A model generated the notes under the pieces. It was not told the origin of the DNA. It searched no databases and saw only the letters and a list, made by a program, of their open reading frames with translations. From the NCBI RefSeq assembly GCF_022965805.1, contig NC_133104.1, forward strand, positions 43,816,682 through 43,880,681: a DNA stretch of 64,000 bases, given 5' to 3'. The translations under genes were made by a program, and so were the position numbers. Source of the DNA: Primulina eburnea. Lineage: Eukaryota > Streptophyta > Magnoliopsida > Lamiales > Gesneriaceae. This document shows, piece after piece, positions 27,101 through 38,200 of the stretch. How positions within the stretch are numbered: position 1 is the stretch's first letter; each line of letters opens with the position of its first letter.

Positions 27101-30100
27101 ATTTGCTTGAGAAAAACTTGGAGGAGGAATTGTTTTATTAGAGAGTATTATTGGCTTTCAACTTATCTTCATTACTGAAGAACAAAACTAGTTGAGAAGT
27201 ATATGAACATCTGCTACTTTTTCACAAATAACGTGATTCTTCAAGAAAAGAAACGTGTTCACCTGTTTGTCTCTGTTATCTGTACTTCTTGTGATTTACA
27301 GTGGTTATATCATCTTGAAGAATTCAAGATTTGGTCGTTAATGTTGCTTACAGGAGAAAGATGAGATTCATTTGGGCTTATGAACATTCTTGAAGTTTGA
27401 CAGGGATTATCATTGTGGACTTGTTGGTTACCAACCTAAGAAACAACCCCGTCCAGCGATTGCACAGTTTTCTTCTGATTCGGCACAAGTTCGTGGCACA
27501 TATCAACCTATTTTGTTGGGTAAAGATTCCGTGGTGGCTGCGGGTGAAGTAAATGCCTCCTCTTTGAATCGAATGGCACCAAATCGTGGTATCTTTAATC
27601 AAAACTCAAAAAAAGTTTAGAACTCAATAAATGCTGATGCTTGATCTTGAGGGGAGATGCAGAAATACTCTGCAGATTGTTATTCTTGTACCTAACTTGA
27701 CGATGTTTTACATTTTGATCGACAGGAGTAGCTCTAAAAAGGAAAGACAATGATCACGTGGTTGAATCTGCAAGGGAAAAAAAGATGGCTGTGAAAGGGC
27801 CCCGAACAGCTTCTGTTGTGCATGGTCAAGGTGTACAGGTGCGCGTGTGTTGAATGATTTTAGTAATTTATGGGCACTACAGAAAAACCTGTTCCTAATA
27901 ATTTCAGAAATTCAATGAAATACTCTTTTCAGAAGAATTCTGAAATATGGTTCTACATACACCATCCATGACACGTGTTCCCACACACGTGCTCTGAAAA
28001 TCATAACCAATATGCATTGAAAATGCATACCTTATGTTGACTATGTGGAAAGTCTTCTTATCATAATTCTCTTGGTTCATACTGGGAAGATGAATTTGAT
28101 CCACACTCTTGTATCTGCTTTGAGATTTTATGACAAATGTGCCAAGAATTTGGGTATAGATTTTGACTCAACATTCTCTTCAATCACATATTAAACTTGG
28201 TATGGTTTATCGCACAATTCTTTGCATGAGGTTTGATGGCTCTCTTAGTCTATGTTTATTTAACATAATTTGAAAGCCGTAGAAAACATAATTGTTGTCA
28301 TACCCTGGGGCTTCGTATCCGTTCTCGCTTTACGAAGATGTTCAACTCAAGTTGCTATTTGAGTCTGTTGTAAAATCTTATAAAATATTTTAAACTTTCA
28401 TTTTCTATCATTGTGAGACAAGGGGTATCACAATGTCATCTTCGCGGTCTGTCTCTCGATCCACTAGTGATGAGAATCTAGCGGTGGATTCTACAAGTTC
28501 AAGAGGCGCCTCCTGCACTTTGCCTCGCAGGTTCAACAGGTGGCTCCACCCACGTAACGCTTTACCCAGCTTATTTCCCGTTGTTCCTTCTAGTGACCAT
28601 TTCTGTACCATTATGTTACGCCTCAGGGTGCGGCTGCACAATAGGTCTCAATAGAAACTTTTTTTTTTGATAAAAGACTAATTTATATTATAATAGGTAA
28701 AAATTACATGAGAGAGCGGATAAGTAATCCGCGAAATTACATAAGAGCTGGACTATTGTCTTAAAGAACTATCATCCCGTCAATAAAAATTGCCAGTCCC
28801 TAGTTAAATCCGAAATAGATAAGTGCCCAAAATCTTTAAAGCTGGTAGTCCAAGACGCAATTCTGAATCTAATCTTCTCCCATATCTGATCAGCTGATTC
28901 CTATGCATCTTCAAAGATTCTTCTATTCCTTTCCAACCATAGGGACCATAGTACTCCGTGGATGATCATGTACCAGAATTGATTATATTTCGGTGCGACC
29001 GGGCATTCAAAATCCGACTTAAAAAACTCATCAGCCTGGTTAGGGAGGGCCCATTGAACTCCCATTTCTCTTTGCACTTTAATCCAAATGCTTCTGGAGT
29101 ATGAACAATGCAGTAAGATATGGTCCTGATGCTCTTCGTCTTGTCTGCACAAACAACACCACTGAGGCCTTAGGACGCAGCTCCTCCACCTTTTTTGCAC
29201 TCGATCACACGTAGGCAGTTCCCAACGCCACAATCCACGAGAAAATTTTAACCTTTTGCGGGACATGCACTCTCCAGATTATATGGAAGCAATCGAAAAG
29301 AGGAAAAGTAGGAGAAGGAAAGAAAGAATTATAAAAAGATTTAACAGTTTGAACCCAACACAACACTCTTTCCCATATTGATTTTCAGCCCTGAATGATT
29401 GGCAAACTGTTTGAGTATGTCCAGCAGTTTCATCACATCTAACTTAGACTTCACGAAGAATAGAGCATCATCTGCAAATTGTAGGTGTGTGATTTGTAAC
29501 TTTTCTTTGCCTATATCCAGCCCCCTCAGCTCGTCGGCATGCAATGCCTTATCCACCATTCTCCCCAGCACATCCACCACTAAATTGAAGAGGAATGGTG
29601 ATAAAGGATCGCCTTGTCTTAGACCTCTTTCTCCTCTTATTTTGCCACAAGTTTTTCCATTTAAAAATATTGAGAAAGACACGTTAGAAACACATCCTCT
29701 AATCCACCTCCTCCATCTCTCTCCGAATCCTTTATTTTTCAGCACCTCATCTAGAAATTGCCAGTCCACCCTATCATAAGCCTTTTCCAAATCAATTTTC
29801 AGTACCAATCCTTTTTTTTTCTTGCTGCGATACTCTTCCACGATCTCATTCGCAATGAGGCAACAATCCAGTATTTGTCTACCCTTAATAAATGCACAGT
29901 ATTTCAGTACCAAAGCCTTTTTCAATCTGTTGACCAACACCTTCGACAAAATCTTATACAAACTTGTCACCAAACTAATCGGTCGAAATTCGGTTATCTT
30001 GCGTGCATCATTTTTCTTTGGGATGAGGCAGATGTAGGTTTCATTTGTAATTCCATTTACAATCCCATCCTCATAAAATTCAGAGAATACCTTTAAGAGA

Positions 30101-33100
30101 TCCCCTCGCAATGTATCCCAATTTTTTTGAAAGAATGCCAAAGTGAATCCATCCGGCCCCGGCGCTTTAGTCCCATCACAATCAAACACGGCCTTTTTAA
30201 TCTCTTCCTCCTCAAACATATTTTCCAAATCCTCCGCTTCTACTCTCTGAATCGGTGACCAATCCAGCCCATTAAAACCCCTCCCCAACTCGGCCGAACC
30301 CCCCCCCCCCCCCCCCCCCCCGCTCTCACTGTCTTTGTAAACAAGTTTCTGTAGAAATTGATAATTTCATGCTCAATTTCTTTTTCCTCAGTAACGACTC
30401 GTCCATCTTCCAATTCCAATCTTTCGATCAGTGCTTTATTCCTTCTGCTATTCAACAAAGCGTGGAAGAACTTTGTGTTTTGATCCCCTTTTTGTAACCA
30501 TTTTATTTTTGCTTTTTGGCTTTGCATCTGAAATTGTGCAAATGTTGTTTTTTCCAGTTCCCACCTCACATCCCTTCTCTCTAAAATCAGCGATTCTGAC
30601 CAGTGTCCAGCAGCTTCGATCTCATCCAACTGCCTAATTTTGTTGTTCAGCTCGTGTAGTCTTACACGGACATCACCATACACTTCTCTGTTCCAATCCG
30701 ATACATCTTTTTTGATCATTTTCAACTTATGCATAAATTTGTACCCTTCCCATCCCTGGAAACTCCCTTTATTCCACCATGTCCGCACTCTGTCTTTGAA
30801 TGTGTGATGTGTCAACCAAACATTTTCAAATCTGAAAGGAGCTGGACCCCATCTCAACTTTGATGTGTCAAGCAAGACAGGGCAGTGGTCAGATGTCAGT
30901 CTTGGTAGCACGGTTTGTCTGAATGATGGGAATAAGTTTCTCCATCCCGCAGAAAACAAGAATCTGTCCAACCGACTACAGATAGGCACCAATCTAAAGT
31001 TGGACCAAGTGAATTTAGCATTCAGAAGTGGTGGGTCAAAGAGCTCCAATTCATCCAGCAAAGTATCAAAACAGGACATGCTAATAGTTGAGGAATGGCT
31101 ATTAAGTTTCTCACCCAAATTCCTCACAACATTGAAGTCACCCCCAAGACACCAAGCCTCCCCACAGATTACCTTCAACCCCGCTAATTCATCCCAGAAT
31201 AACTCTCTCAATCTCGGTTTCACAGGCCCGTAGATAGCTGAGAACCACCAATAATTGTTGGCACTCCCTTTAATCTCGATGGAGACCGAGAATTCCCCAA
31301 TCATATTATTGTTTACTTGCACCACGCGTGGATCCCACATGACTAATATTCCCCCTGACCTACCAACCGATGGTAAACAAACCCAATCAACAAATCTTGA
31401 TTTCCACACACTTGCAACAAAATTTTTCTCTATTTTTTCTCGTTTTGTTTCCAAGAGGACCACAATGTCTGGCTTTTCATTTTGGATTATTGACCGAACC
31501 AAAACTCTTTTCCTCGCCGCACCCCCACCTCTTATATTCCATGCACAAATCTTCATGTAAACGGATTGGGACCCCTCGAATTGGAACCTCTGTCATAACT
31601 AATACCACACTGTAATCTGTACAACTCCCTCTTCAACGGATTGTTTATACCCTTATCCTTACTTGCATTGCTGTCATTTAAGCCCACCCCTGACCCTTGC
31701 TGTACAATTGTTTCCTTGACCTCCTCCACCTTTCTTGGTGATATGTCTCTATCAATACAAGGCTTTTCATCAACCACACTAAACCCTTTTCCTAGAGAAC
31801 CACTAGACAAACCCAAGACATTGAAAGAGGACGGTAAAATCAAATTTAACGAGAAAGAATGATTTAAGAAGGTTGAGCGAAATCCGTTAAGTACCTGTCC
31901 CACAATCGGTTTTGAATTTTCTCGAAGTTCAGCGTTTGTTATAGATTTTGTATTCATTATTGGCGAGAACAAACCATCCAAAGCTATGACTTCATCTTCA
32001 GCCTTCTCAGAAGTTTCAGAACCGATGTATCCAACGCTATCTGAATCGGCTGAAACACTCTCCAATTCTCTCAATTCATCTTGTGAATCTTCAAGCTCAA
32101 CCTCTTTCAATGTTTCAAATTGTGTAAGCTCAACCTCTTTCAATAGAAACTAATTCTTATCCGTCGTCGTTTTATGAAAATAGTTGACCCAAGTTGTCAT
32201 ATGAGTCTATTGTAAGACCTTAATCTCTTATAAAATATTTTAAACTTTCATTTTTATCAACATGGGACAAGGGTGTTACAACTGCAGTATACTATCATGC
32301 TTGGCTCATAATTGATGGTTATTTGGGAGAAAGGCTGATTGTGGTGGAAGACAATTTTCAAATTTTATGTGAAAATATATCAGTTGTAACCAATGGCCGT
32401 CACTTTATTTACTTAATTGATACTTTAATATAATGTCTAATCTGGTTGTATATTTAGAGACCTATGCCATAGACCATTTCGGGTTGGATCCAGTCAATGA
32501 AAATCACAACCCTTTGAAACTGTGCTCTATCCTTTTTTTTTTTAAATGAAACTCCGCTTACACAAGCCAAGTCCCCTTTTTTTATTCAACTTTGAACCTT
32601 CTCTGTTGTTATGTATCTGTCTTTACATCATGCCATCAAATTGATCTCTCCTAACTGTTTTTCCTTGAACGAAAAAATATTAGCTTAATGAGATATGCCC
32701 TGGTGTGTTGAATACTTGGATTAATGACAGCTTGAATCATTCAGCCTGTTTTACATTATTCATATGTTACTTTTCATATTTTTCCATGTGGAAATCTGTG
32801 GCCGACTTTGACCTTTTTTTTTTTGTATCGTTCTGTTGCTCCTGCAAACATTTTGGAACCCCAGGAAGCCGTAAGCATAATTCAAGAAAATCAAAAGCGC
32901 CATGCTCAGTAAGTATAAACGTTGTTTTCATTGCTTTAATGAAATACTTAGGAATGACCTAAATAAGCTTAACACCAAGAGGCAAAGTGAATCAACCACA
33001 ATCTACGGGGACCATGGATCTATGATTTACACTCTTAGTCCTTATTCTTGTATCTTTTGTTTAAAATAACAGATGTGAAGAATATAAGAAGACCGAGGAA

Positions 33101-33640
33101 GAACTCAATTTCACGGTAAGCCAAACCACCGTGCGTTCTTTGTTTTAACCTACATAACCGCTTTTTTTTTTCTCTCTCTTGTTTGTGGGGATTGGCACAC
33201 ATCTAGCAGAATATTCAGGAGGATTTTTCCATCAATGGGTTTCAATTGCTCTTGAGCCCCCTATATTGAAGTTTAAGTAACGTAGTGATATGGGGCATGA
33301 AGTCCGAAATGACATAATTCACACGAAATGTGCCGTGTATGCAAAAGCGAAACCAATCTGTAGCGTAGACTCCAACATTCAAAATGACTGCTCCTAATGA
33401 TTGTTTAATGACTTTGCTCTTAACTTGTAAAATGTATTGGTCCATATTTTTCTTTTTCATAATTATTTCATATTGTGTTTATTTCATTACTGGTGAAAAC
33501 TAAAATCTTTTGTGTGCGCGATACGAATGCAGATAACACGTCTTAGGGAAGAGATACAAGAAGCAAAAAGGGAGTATGCACGGCTGCTGCTTGAATCAAA
33601 ATTTTTGGACAGGGTTATAAGGGGAAATAGTCGCGAGTAA
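18174..33640 (+). CDS. MORC6: MORC-family GHKL ATPase, MORC6-like, 19 coding exons
   Basis: The exons join in phase into a 647-residue protein: 18174-18468, 18673-18747, 18855-18889, 19413-19491, 19618-19707, 19776-19848, 21714-21792, 22884-23012, 23117-23215, 23348-23449, 23594-23731, 23936-24028, 26841-26892, 26982-27093, 27404-27588, 27726-27838, 32865-32908, 33073-33115, 33533-33640. ATP-binding motifs are complete: ELVDNAVDE (E127, N131), DDGGGMG (162-168) and YGNGFKTSSMRL. Next come the S5-like region (LSILYLRIPQNF, GFLKEAPNVN, YHKNRLILPFW) and GVLEANFIEPTHNKQEFER. A basic linker (ALKRK) and a C-terminal coiled coil (EEYKKTEEELNFT) close it. Plant MORCs act in the nucleus in gene silencing and heterochromatin compaction. 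I judge the MORC6/DMS11 branch likeliest by memory; a CRT1/MORC1-type assignment is possible. Three transposons sit in its introns without disturbing the frame. Confidence 0.9.
19890..20075. repeat. Tandem duplication, about 93-bp period, MORC intron 6
   Basis: The block starting TATCTATTTATTTGTGAGCT at 19894 recurs at 19987 with small changes, followed in both cases by TTAGTTTGCATTCTGTGT. It lies inside the intron 19849-21713, whose remainder shows no gene or clear element. Confidence 0.8.
22165..22236. repeat. Perfect 36-bp tandem duplication, MORC intron 7
   Basis: Two identical 36-base units, 22165-22200 and 22201-22236, each begin GTACCTTTGGAAGTTGATAT. Complete identity indicates a recent slippage event or duplication. 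Confidence 0.95.
24204..26517 (-). mobile_element. Non-autonomous Helitron in MORC intron 12
   Basis: Read on the minus strand the element starts TCTATATATATATAAAAG (26517 downward), preceded by A. It ends in a short hairpin, CCGTGC-ATC-GCACGG, then GGTGAAAAA and CTAG at 24204, followed by T. A TC start, a hairpin about 10 bases before a CTRR end and insertion between A and T are the Helitron signature, and no target duplication is expected. The 2.3-kb interior is very AT-rich and encodes no Rep-helicase, so it needs a helper. Confidence 0.8.
25985..26163 (-). repeat. Internal degenerate copies of the Helitron 5'-terminal block
   Basis: The 5'-terminal region at 26450-26512 (plus-strand motifs GGCGGGATATTACTA and GGCAAAAACTCTTC) resembles 25985-26042 (GGCGGGAACTTACTA, AGCAACAACTCTAC) and, more weakly, 26104-26163 (GGGCAGTAAATTATTT). 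They look like earlier ends left by nesting or tandem growth. Confidence 0.5.
26659..26680. repeat. (GT)n microsatellite in MORC intron 12
   Basis: A run of about nine GT units followed by ATATG, outside the Helitron and upstream of exon 13. Confidence 0.9.
28352..28434. repeat. Left member of an LTR-like direct repeat flanking the LINE
   Basis: The stretch ATAAAATATTTTAAACTTTC with its flanks (GAGTCTGTTGTAA before; GGGACAAGG-like GAGACAAGGGGTATCACA after) recurs at 32194-32281 in the same orientation. It fits a very small LTR element (TRIM-like) into which the LINE later inserted. No target duplication was found. Confidence 0.5.
28901..29266 (-). pseudogene. LINE ORF2, zf-RVT C-terminal fragment
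   Basis: It contains the zinc-binding reverse-transcriptase-associated pattern CCLCRQDEEHQDHILLHC with LPTCDRV upstream and WSLWLERNRRIFED downstream, as in the C-terminus of plant L1-type elements. It is separated from the RT by a deletion and a frameshift. Confidence 0.8.
29341..30288 (-). pseudogene. LINE ORF2, reverse transcriptase continuation
   Basis: The RT core reads cleanly after the G tract: TKAPGPDGFT, FRPISLVTSLYKILSKVLVN, KGRQILD, KIDLEKAYDRVDW, GLRQGDPLSPFLF and the catalytic FADDALFF. It stops after MGKSVVLGSNC. The next bases read into a VKSFYNSFF / VHVPQKVKIFSW segment from a much later part of ORF2, so several hundred bases have been deleted. The downstream piece has a further frameshift. 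Confidence 0.85.
30240..31556 (-). pseudogene. LINE ORF2, endonuclease and start of reverse transcriptase
   Basis: The frame starts at the ATG 31554-31556 (MKICAWNIRGGG). It carries an APE-type endonuclease with the Glu motif (LLETKRE), the GGDFNVV motif and the C-terminal SDHCPV motif. A linker and the region before the RT follow (WLQKGDQNTKFFHALLNSRR). It then runs into the G tract at 30299-30321 and continues out of frame to a stop. The downstream RT lies in another frame, so ORF2 is split. Confidence 0.85.
30299..30321. repeat. 23-base poly-C (poly-G on the LINE strand)
   Basis: An uninterrupted run of 23 C inside the LINE ORF2. On the coding strand it reads as Gly codons and shifts the frame. 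Runs of this length are error-prone in sequencing and assembly. Confidence 0.9.
31553..32139 (-). pseudogene. LINE ORF1, 5' truncated
   Basis: The open minus-strand frame runs from the insertion junction to a TGA at 31553-31555. It begins with a duplicated KEVEL motif (KEVELTQFET, KEVELEDSQD) and is acidic and Ser-rich. No nucleic-acid-binding zinc knuckle or DUF4283 core is visible in what remains, so the N-terminal domain was probably lost in the truncation. The stop overlaps the ORF2 start codon in ATGA. Confidence 0.6.
32194..32281. repeat. Right member of the LTR-like direct repeat flanking the LINE
   Basis: It matches 28352-28434 in the same orientation: GAGTCTATTGTAAGACC, ATAAAATATTTTAAACTTTC, GGGACAAGGGTGTTACA. 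It lies just outside the LINE target duplication. Confidence 0.5.
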
Positions 33641-34535
33641 CATAGATCGACCACTTTGTTATTAGACATTTTTTCTTTCCTATTTTTTTCAATCTCTCCG
33701 TGTTACCTTTGTAAATTTTGTTTACATTATTTTTTGATCATCTCCTGCTGCAATTTTCAAAATAAGCATAAAAATAAATAAGTTTTCCCGTCACACTTGT
33801 CCTGATTATTTCACCAAAAAAAAAAAAACTTCCCTTCTGGTTTTGCGAAGAAATATCACGATCCCAAAACTACGTGCTTATGCAAACCAAAATTCTTGGT
33901 TCATAAAGAAGTCTATAAGTCATCCTTAAAAACTAAAGTTTCCTCTTTAACACCTTGGTGTAGGTCAAATGAAGTATGCGCGCACGGCGTTTTTATGAAA
34001 ATTTGGTGGTTGCCCTGAAAACAAATGGAAAATTTGGGTAAATTTCACTTTCATCCTCGAGATTTGAAACTGGCGTGAAATTCATTCTTGATCTTTTACT
34101 TTATTTCAATGTCATCCTTTATCTCTCTTTGGGGTTAAAAATCCGGCCAATTAACTCCACTTTTTGAGTTTTTAAAATTAAATATAAAAATTAATTCTAA
34201 TGTTAACTTTAAAAAAATTGAATTTAGCTATTGCAAAAATTCAAGTATTTGTTTTGTCAATTTTATACAAGTACAAACTTGTATACTTAAATTAAAATTA
34301 TGTGGATCATCACTTTTAAGAGAAAAGGTTAAATGAAGAATATTTTAAAAAGTGGAACAAGTGTATTTATAAATGGCACAAACCTTAATTGTCTTCATGT
34401 GCTAAATTTGTAAAATAATAAAATTTAAAATATAGAGTAATATAACCAAAAAATTGTTAGAAAAAAGTTGAACAGAGATAGAATTATACATGCCTAAGCC
34501 AACTGTCACTTGTATATATCTTATGACAACTTATG
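33641..34535. other. Spacer between the MORC gene and the retrotransposon
   Basis: It holds the MORC 3' UTR and AT-rich DNA. No gene, tRNA or element end is visible until the ATAGT target duplication at 34536-34540. Confidence 0.5.
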
Positions 34536-34540
34536 ATAGT

Positions 34541-35226
34541 TGGTGATACCCCTATAAGGGCCCGGGTCATGGAAATAGAAAACGGGAGGGCGATTGTTAC
34601 CCACGCGACTGGGCGCTTCATGCATGTCCGGGTATTTACTTACCTCCCGGGCAACAAGGGACCGGGCTTTCATGCTAAAGCCGAGGGCTCAATACTCGAG
34701 TAACTTACTTAGAGGATCTTATAGATTGTAGGGAAGAAAACGACTGGGCGGGAAGTCAACGTCTTTCGCCTGAACGAATCCCCGAAAATATGGAGAAGAA
34801 AGGGACTGGACATGCAGTCTACGTCCCTTATTCTTGGAGTACCCACGAAGCTATCGGGTAGAAAGGGACCCGACAGGCCGTCAACGTCCGAGGGTACAAG
34901 TAGTAGGTGAGCACGCGCATCAAGGTAACCCTAGCTCCTCTTCAAATAGCAGGTATCGTTGACATTTTACAGGTCTGAAAATTTCTTCACTCTCAAGCAT
35001 CCATACATATTGCTTTAAGTTCCTCTCTCGACAAACCTGCTGACTTAAGCATCGGAGTGGTCACGCCGGACACCCTTCCGGCGCCCATTCACGAGTTCCT
35101 TTCATTGTTTGCAGGTCACGACCGAAGCCATCTACCTTGCTCATTTTCCTAAACAACACTATAAATTCTTGCTTTGACCCGGTGGAGCACCCGACCCTGC
35201 TCATCCATTTTACCCGGATCTTATCA
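34541..35226 (+). repeat. 5' LTR
   Basis: This is 686 bp, TG...CA bounded, and almost identical to the 3' LTR. A TATA-like TATAAATTC lies near its end at about 35159. It differs from the other LTR at four single bases. Confidence 0.95.
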
Positions 35227-35227
35227 T

Positions 35228-35244
35228 TGGCGCCGTCTGTGGGA
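35228..35244 (+). other. Primer-binding site
   Basis: TGGCGCCGTCTGTGGGA follows the 5' LTR by one base. TGGCGCCG starts are usual for tRNA-primed plant Ty3/gypsy elements. I do not assign the tRNA. Confidence 0.75.
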
Positions 35245-35266
35245 AACTTGAGACTAAGGCGTTGAT

Positions 35267-38200
35267 ATGGCTCACACGAGGAAAACTAACCAGAACACTT
35301 CCCGGGTCCAGGGAGTTGACGCGAATCATTCCAGACAAGAGGACGCTCCTCCCGATCTTATCACTATGACTCCAGCGGAGTTTGATAAACGCATTAATGA
35401 AGCCGTAGAAAGAGCTATGGCCAGGCGGGAAGCTTCCCACCATGATATACCACTCGAGAAGGAACCAGAAAAAGAGCAGGAGCAGCAACAGGAATTGAGG
35501 GAGGAGGAGAAGAGGGGAGAAGTGGAGGAATCCTCTGCTGGTTTTAAGTCACCAACGATAGCCGAGGAGATGCTGGAGTTAAAACAGAAAATGAAAGTCT
35601 TGGAAGGACAGTTGGAGAATCGTGGAACTTCTCGAGCGTCTGTCAAAGGACGCCCGTTTGCTGAGGCTATCATCCGGGAACCTCTTCCTGGAAACTTTAA
35701 ATCTGCTAAAGTAAGGGCGTATGATGGAAACGAGGACCCGGAAGAACTCCTGGCCAGGTTCGAGAATATGGCTATGCTGCACTGTTACACTGATAGGATC
35801 AAGTGTAAAGTGTTTTTAACCACGCTGGTGGACTCAGCTCAGAGATGGTTTGATGGATTGGCTCCATTGAGTATCAAATCATTTGAGGATTTTCGGAAAG
35901 CCTTCTTACACCATTTCAGCAGCAGTAAGAAGTATAAGAAAACTGCTTTCAGTTTGTTCGAAGTGAGACAGGGACCGGAGGAAAGTTTGAGGATGTATAT
36001 CAAGAGGTTTAACAAAGTGGCCTTGGATGTGCCAACTTGTGCTGCAGAGACAAAAACTACTGCCTTCACTCAAGGCCTAAAAGAGAGTGAGTTCTTCAAG
36101 TCATTAACGAAAAAAGTGCCTGAAGATTTTGAGGATTTGCTGTCTCGGGCAGAGAAGTATATCAATATGGAAGAAGCCCAGAAACAAAAGAGGGAAGCCA
36201 TCAGGAAGGAAAGAGGGGACCGGGCACCTAAGCCCGAGGAGAGGGGACCACGGCGGGGTAATCCAGGGCACTTTTCCCCGCATGTGCCTTTGAAAATTAT
36301 CCGTGAAAGAGAAGTGCAGGAATGCAGTAGGGATCCGGTTCCCAGTCATCAGCTGTCCCAACCCGGGAAAAGTGGATTTTGCACCAGGCATGGTGTGTGC
36401 CAGCATAGCACCGAGAATTGTAAGGCTTTGAAAAGAAGTTATGTCTCACTCACCAATCAGGGGCATGACCAGTACATCGAAAGGTCGAGAGGTCCACTTT
36501 GGACCCCCCGGCCGCCAGTATCTCATGCTCGAGTAGACTCAAGAAACAACCCGGGAAACCATATAGGTAGGAGGAGGGAGCCGGAACCTGAGAAGAGGAG
36601 CCCTTCGTCCCCTGTTGCCGGAGTGATTAAGATGATATCGGGAGGATCTACCGATGGAGATTCAAATCGGGCCAGGAAATCAAGAAGTAGGCGGGAGTGT
36701 CTGGAGGTGGAGGGATCTAGGAGGAACGAGGCCGTGATCAGCTTTGGCCCGGAGGACCTGAAGGGAATAAACATGCCCCACAATGACGCTTTGGTTATCC
36801 AAGCCCGGGTGGCCAATTACGACATTCTGAGAGTCTTCGTGGTTTCCGGCAGTTCAGTCAATGTGATTTTCAAAGATGCCTTAGTGCAGATGGATTTGCA
36901 AGGGTTTAAGTTGGAAGCTGTGGAGACTGCCCTTTTTGGTTTTGCGGGGCATGCAGTCTATCCGGAGGGAGAAATTGTTCGGCCACTCACTCTAGGCTCC
37001 CGGGACATCAAGAAAACGGTCATGACCACCTTCACAGTGGTGGACTCCCCATCATCTTACAATATCATTCTGAGGAGGCCGGCCATGAATGAGTTGAGGG
37101 CAGTAGCATCTACTTATCATCAAAAGATCAAATTTCCAGTGGGAAGCCAGGTGGGAGAAGTTCGTGGGGATCAACCCTCTTCCCGAAAATGTTATGTGGA
37201 AGGTATCCGGGCAGATCAGGGCAAATCGAAAAAGGAGGGGAAGAAACCCAGGGTGGATGAAGTTTGGAAGGGTGGAGTGGAGAAAGGAGAAGTCCACTTT
37301 GTGGCAGAGGAAGAGCAGGAAGCTGTGGAGATAGGACCAGGCCGACAGATCCGGGTGGCCCGAGACCTCGATATATCCACCCGGGTCAGTTTACTTAACT
37401 GTTTAAAGACTAATATTCATGTGTTTGCCTGGTCCCAGCAGGAACTAACAGGGATTTCACCCCTGATATCTGAGCATCAATTAAACATTCTCCCGGGAGC
37501 TCACCCGATCAAACAGAAGAAGAGACACTTTGGTCCCGAGAAAGACAAAGTTATTGATGAACAGGTGAAAGAGTTGCTGCAAGCCGGCCACATCCGGGAG
37601 GTACAATTTCCTACATGGCTCTCGAATGTGGTGCTGGTACCCAAAGCTGCCGGGAAATGGAGGATGTGTGTTGATTTTCGGGACCTCAATAAGGCTTGTC
37701 CCAAGGATCATTACCCATTGCCCCGGATTGACCAGTTGGTGGATTCCACCTCAGGCTTCGAGCTGCTCAGTTTCATGGACGCCTATCAGGGATATCATCA
37801 AATTCCCTTAGCAAAAAATGATCAAGACAAGGCCAGTTTCATCACTTCGGGAGGTACATTTTGTTATGTTGTGATGCCTTTCGGGTTGAAAAATGCAGGG
37901 GCCACATATCAGCGTTTAATGGATAAAGTCTTTGAGAAGCAGCTGGGAAGGAATCTGGAGGTTTATGTGGATGATATTCTGGGAAAGTCAAAAGAGGTGA
38001 TGGATTTTATTGCTGATTTGGAAGAAACCTTTACCACTCTGACATCTTATGGAATCAAGCTCAATCCTGCTAAATGTATTTTTGGAGTCAAGAGTGGTAA
38101 GTTCTTGGGCTTTATAGTGACAGAGCGAGGGATCGAGGTCAACCAAGAAAAAGTGAAGTCCGTCTTATGTATGCCTTCTCCCCGATCTGTCAAAGAAGTG

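Larger units (their letters stand above)
28648..32151 (-). mobile_element. 5'-truncated LINE with 12-bp target duplication, MORC intron 16
   Basis: The element lies on the minus strand between two copies of TCAATAGAAACT, at 28648-28659 and 32140-32151. Its 3' end is the T run after 28659 (a poly-A tail read backwards). ORF1 is cut at the insertion point and open from 32139. ORF2 encodes an endonuclease (ICAWNIRGGG, LLETKRE, GGDFNVVRN, SDHCPVLLD) and a reverse transcriptase (KAPGPDGFT, KIDLEKAYDRVDW, LRQGDPLSPFLFNLVVD, FADDALFF), then a zf-RVT domain (WRWELPTCDRV, ILLHCSYSRSIW). A 23-base G run breaks ORF2, and sequence between the RT and zf-RVT regions is missing. It is inactive. Confidence 0.9.

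Noticed and set aside
29399..30096. Plus-strand open frames of 126 and 112 codons
   Set aside because: They lie opposite the LINE reverse-transcriptase coding region, whose conserved motifs are clearly on the minus strand.
30865..31233. Plus-strand 122-codon frame
   Set aside because: It is a shadow of the LINE endonuclease on the other strand.
36104..36816. Minus-strand frames opposite gag-pol
   Set aside because: They lie opposite a single long conserved polyprotein, lack a promoter and have no family features, unlike the antisense ORF at 39400-39819.
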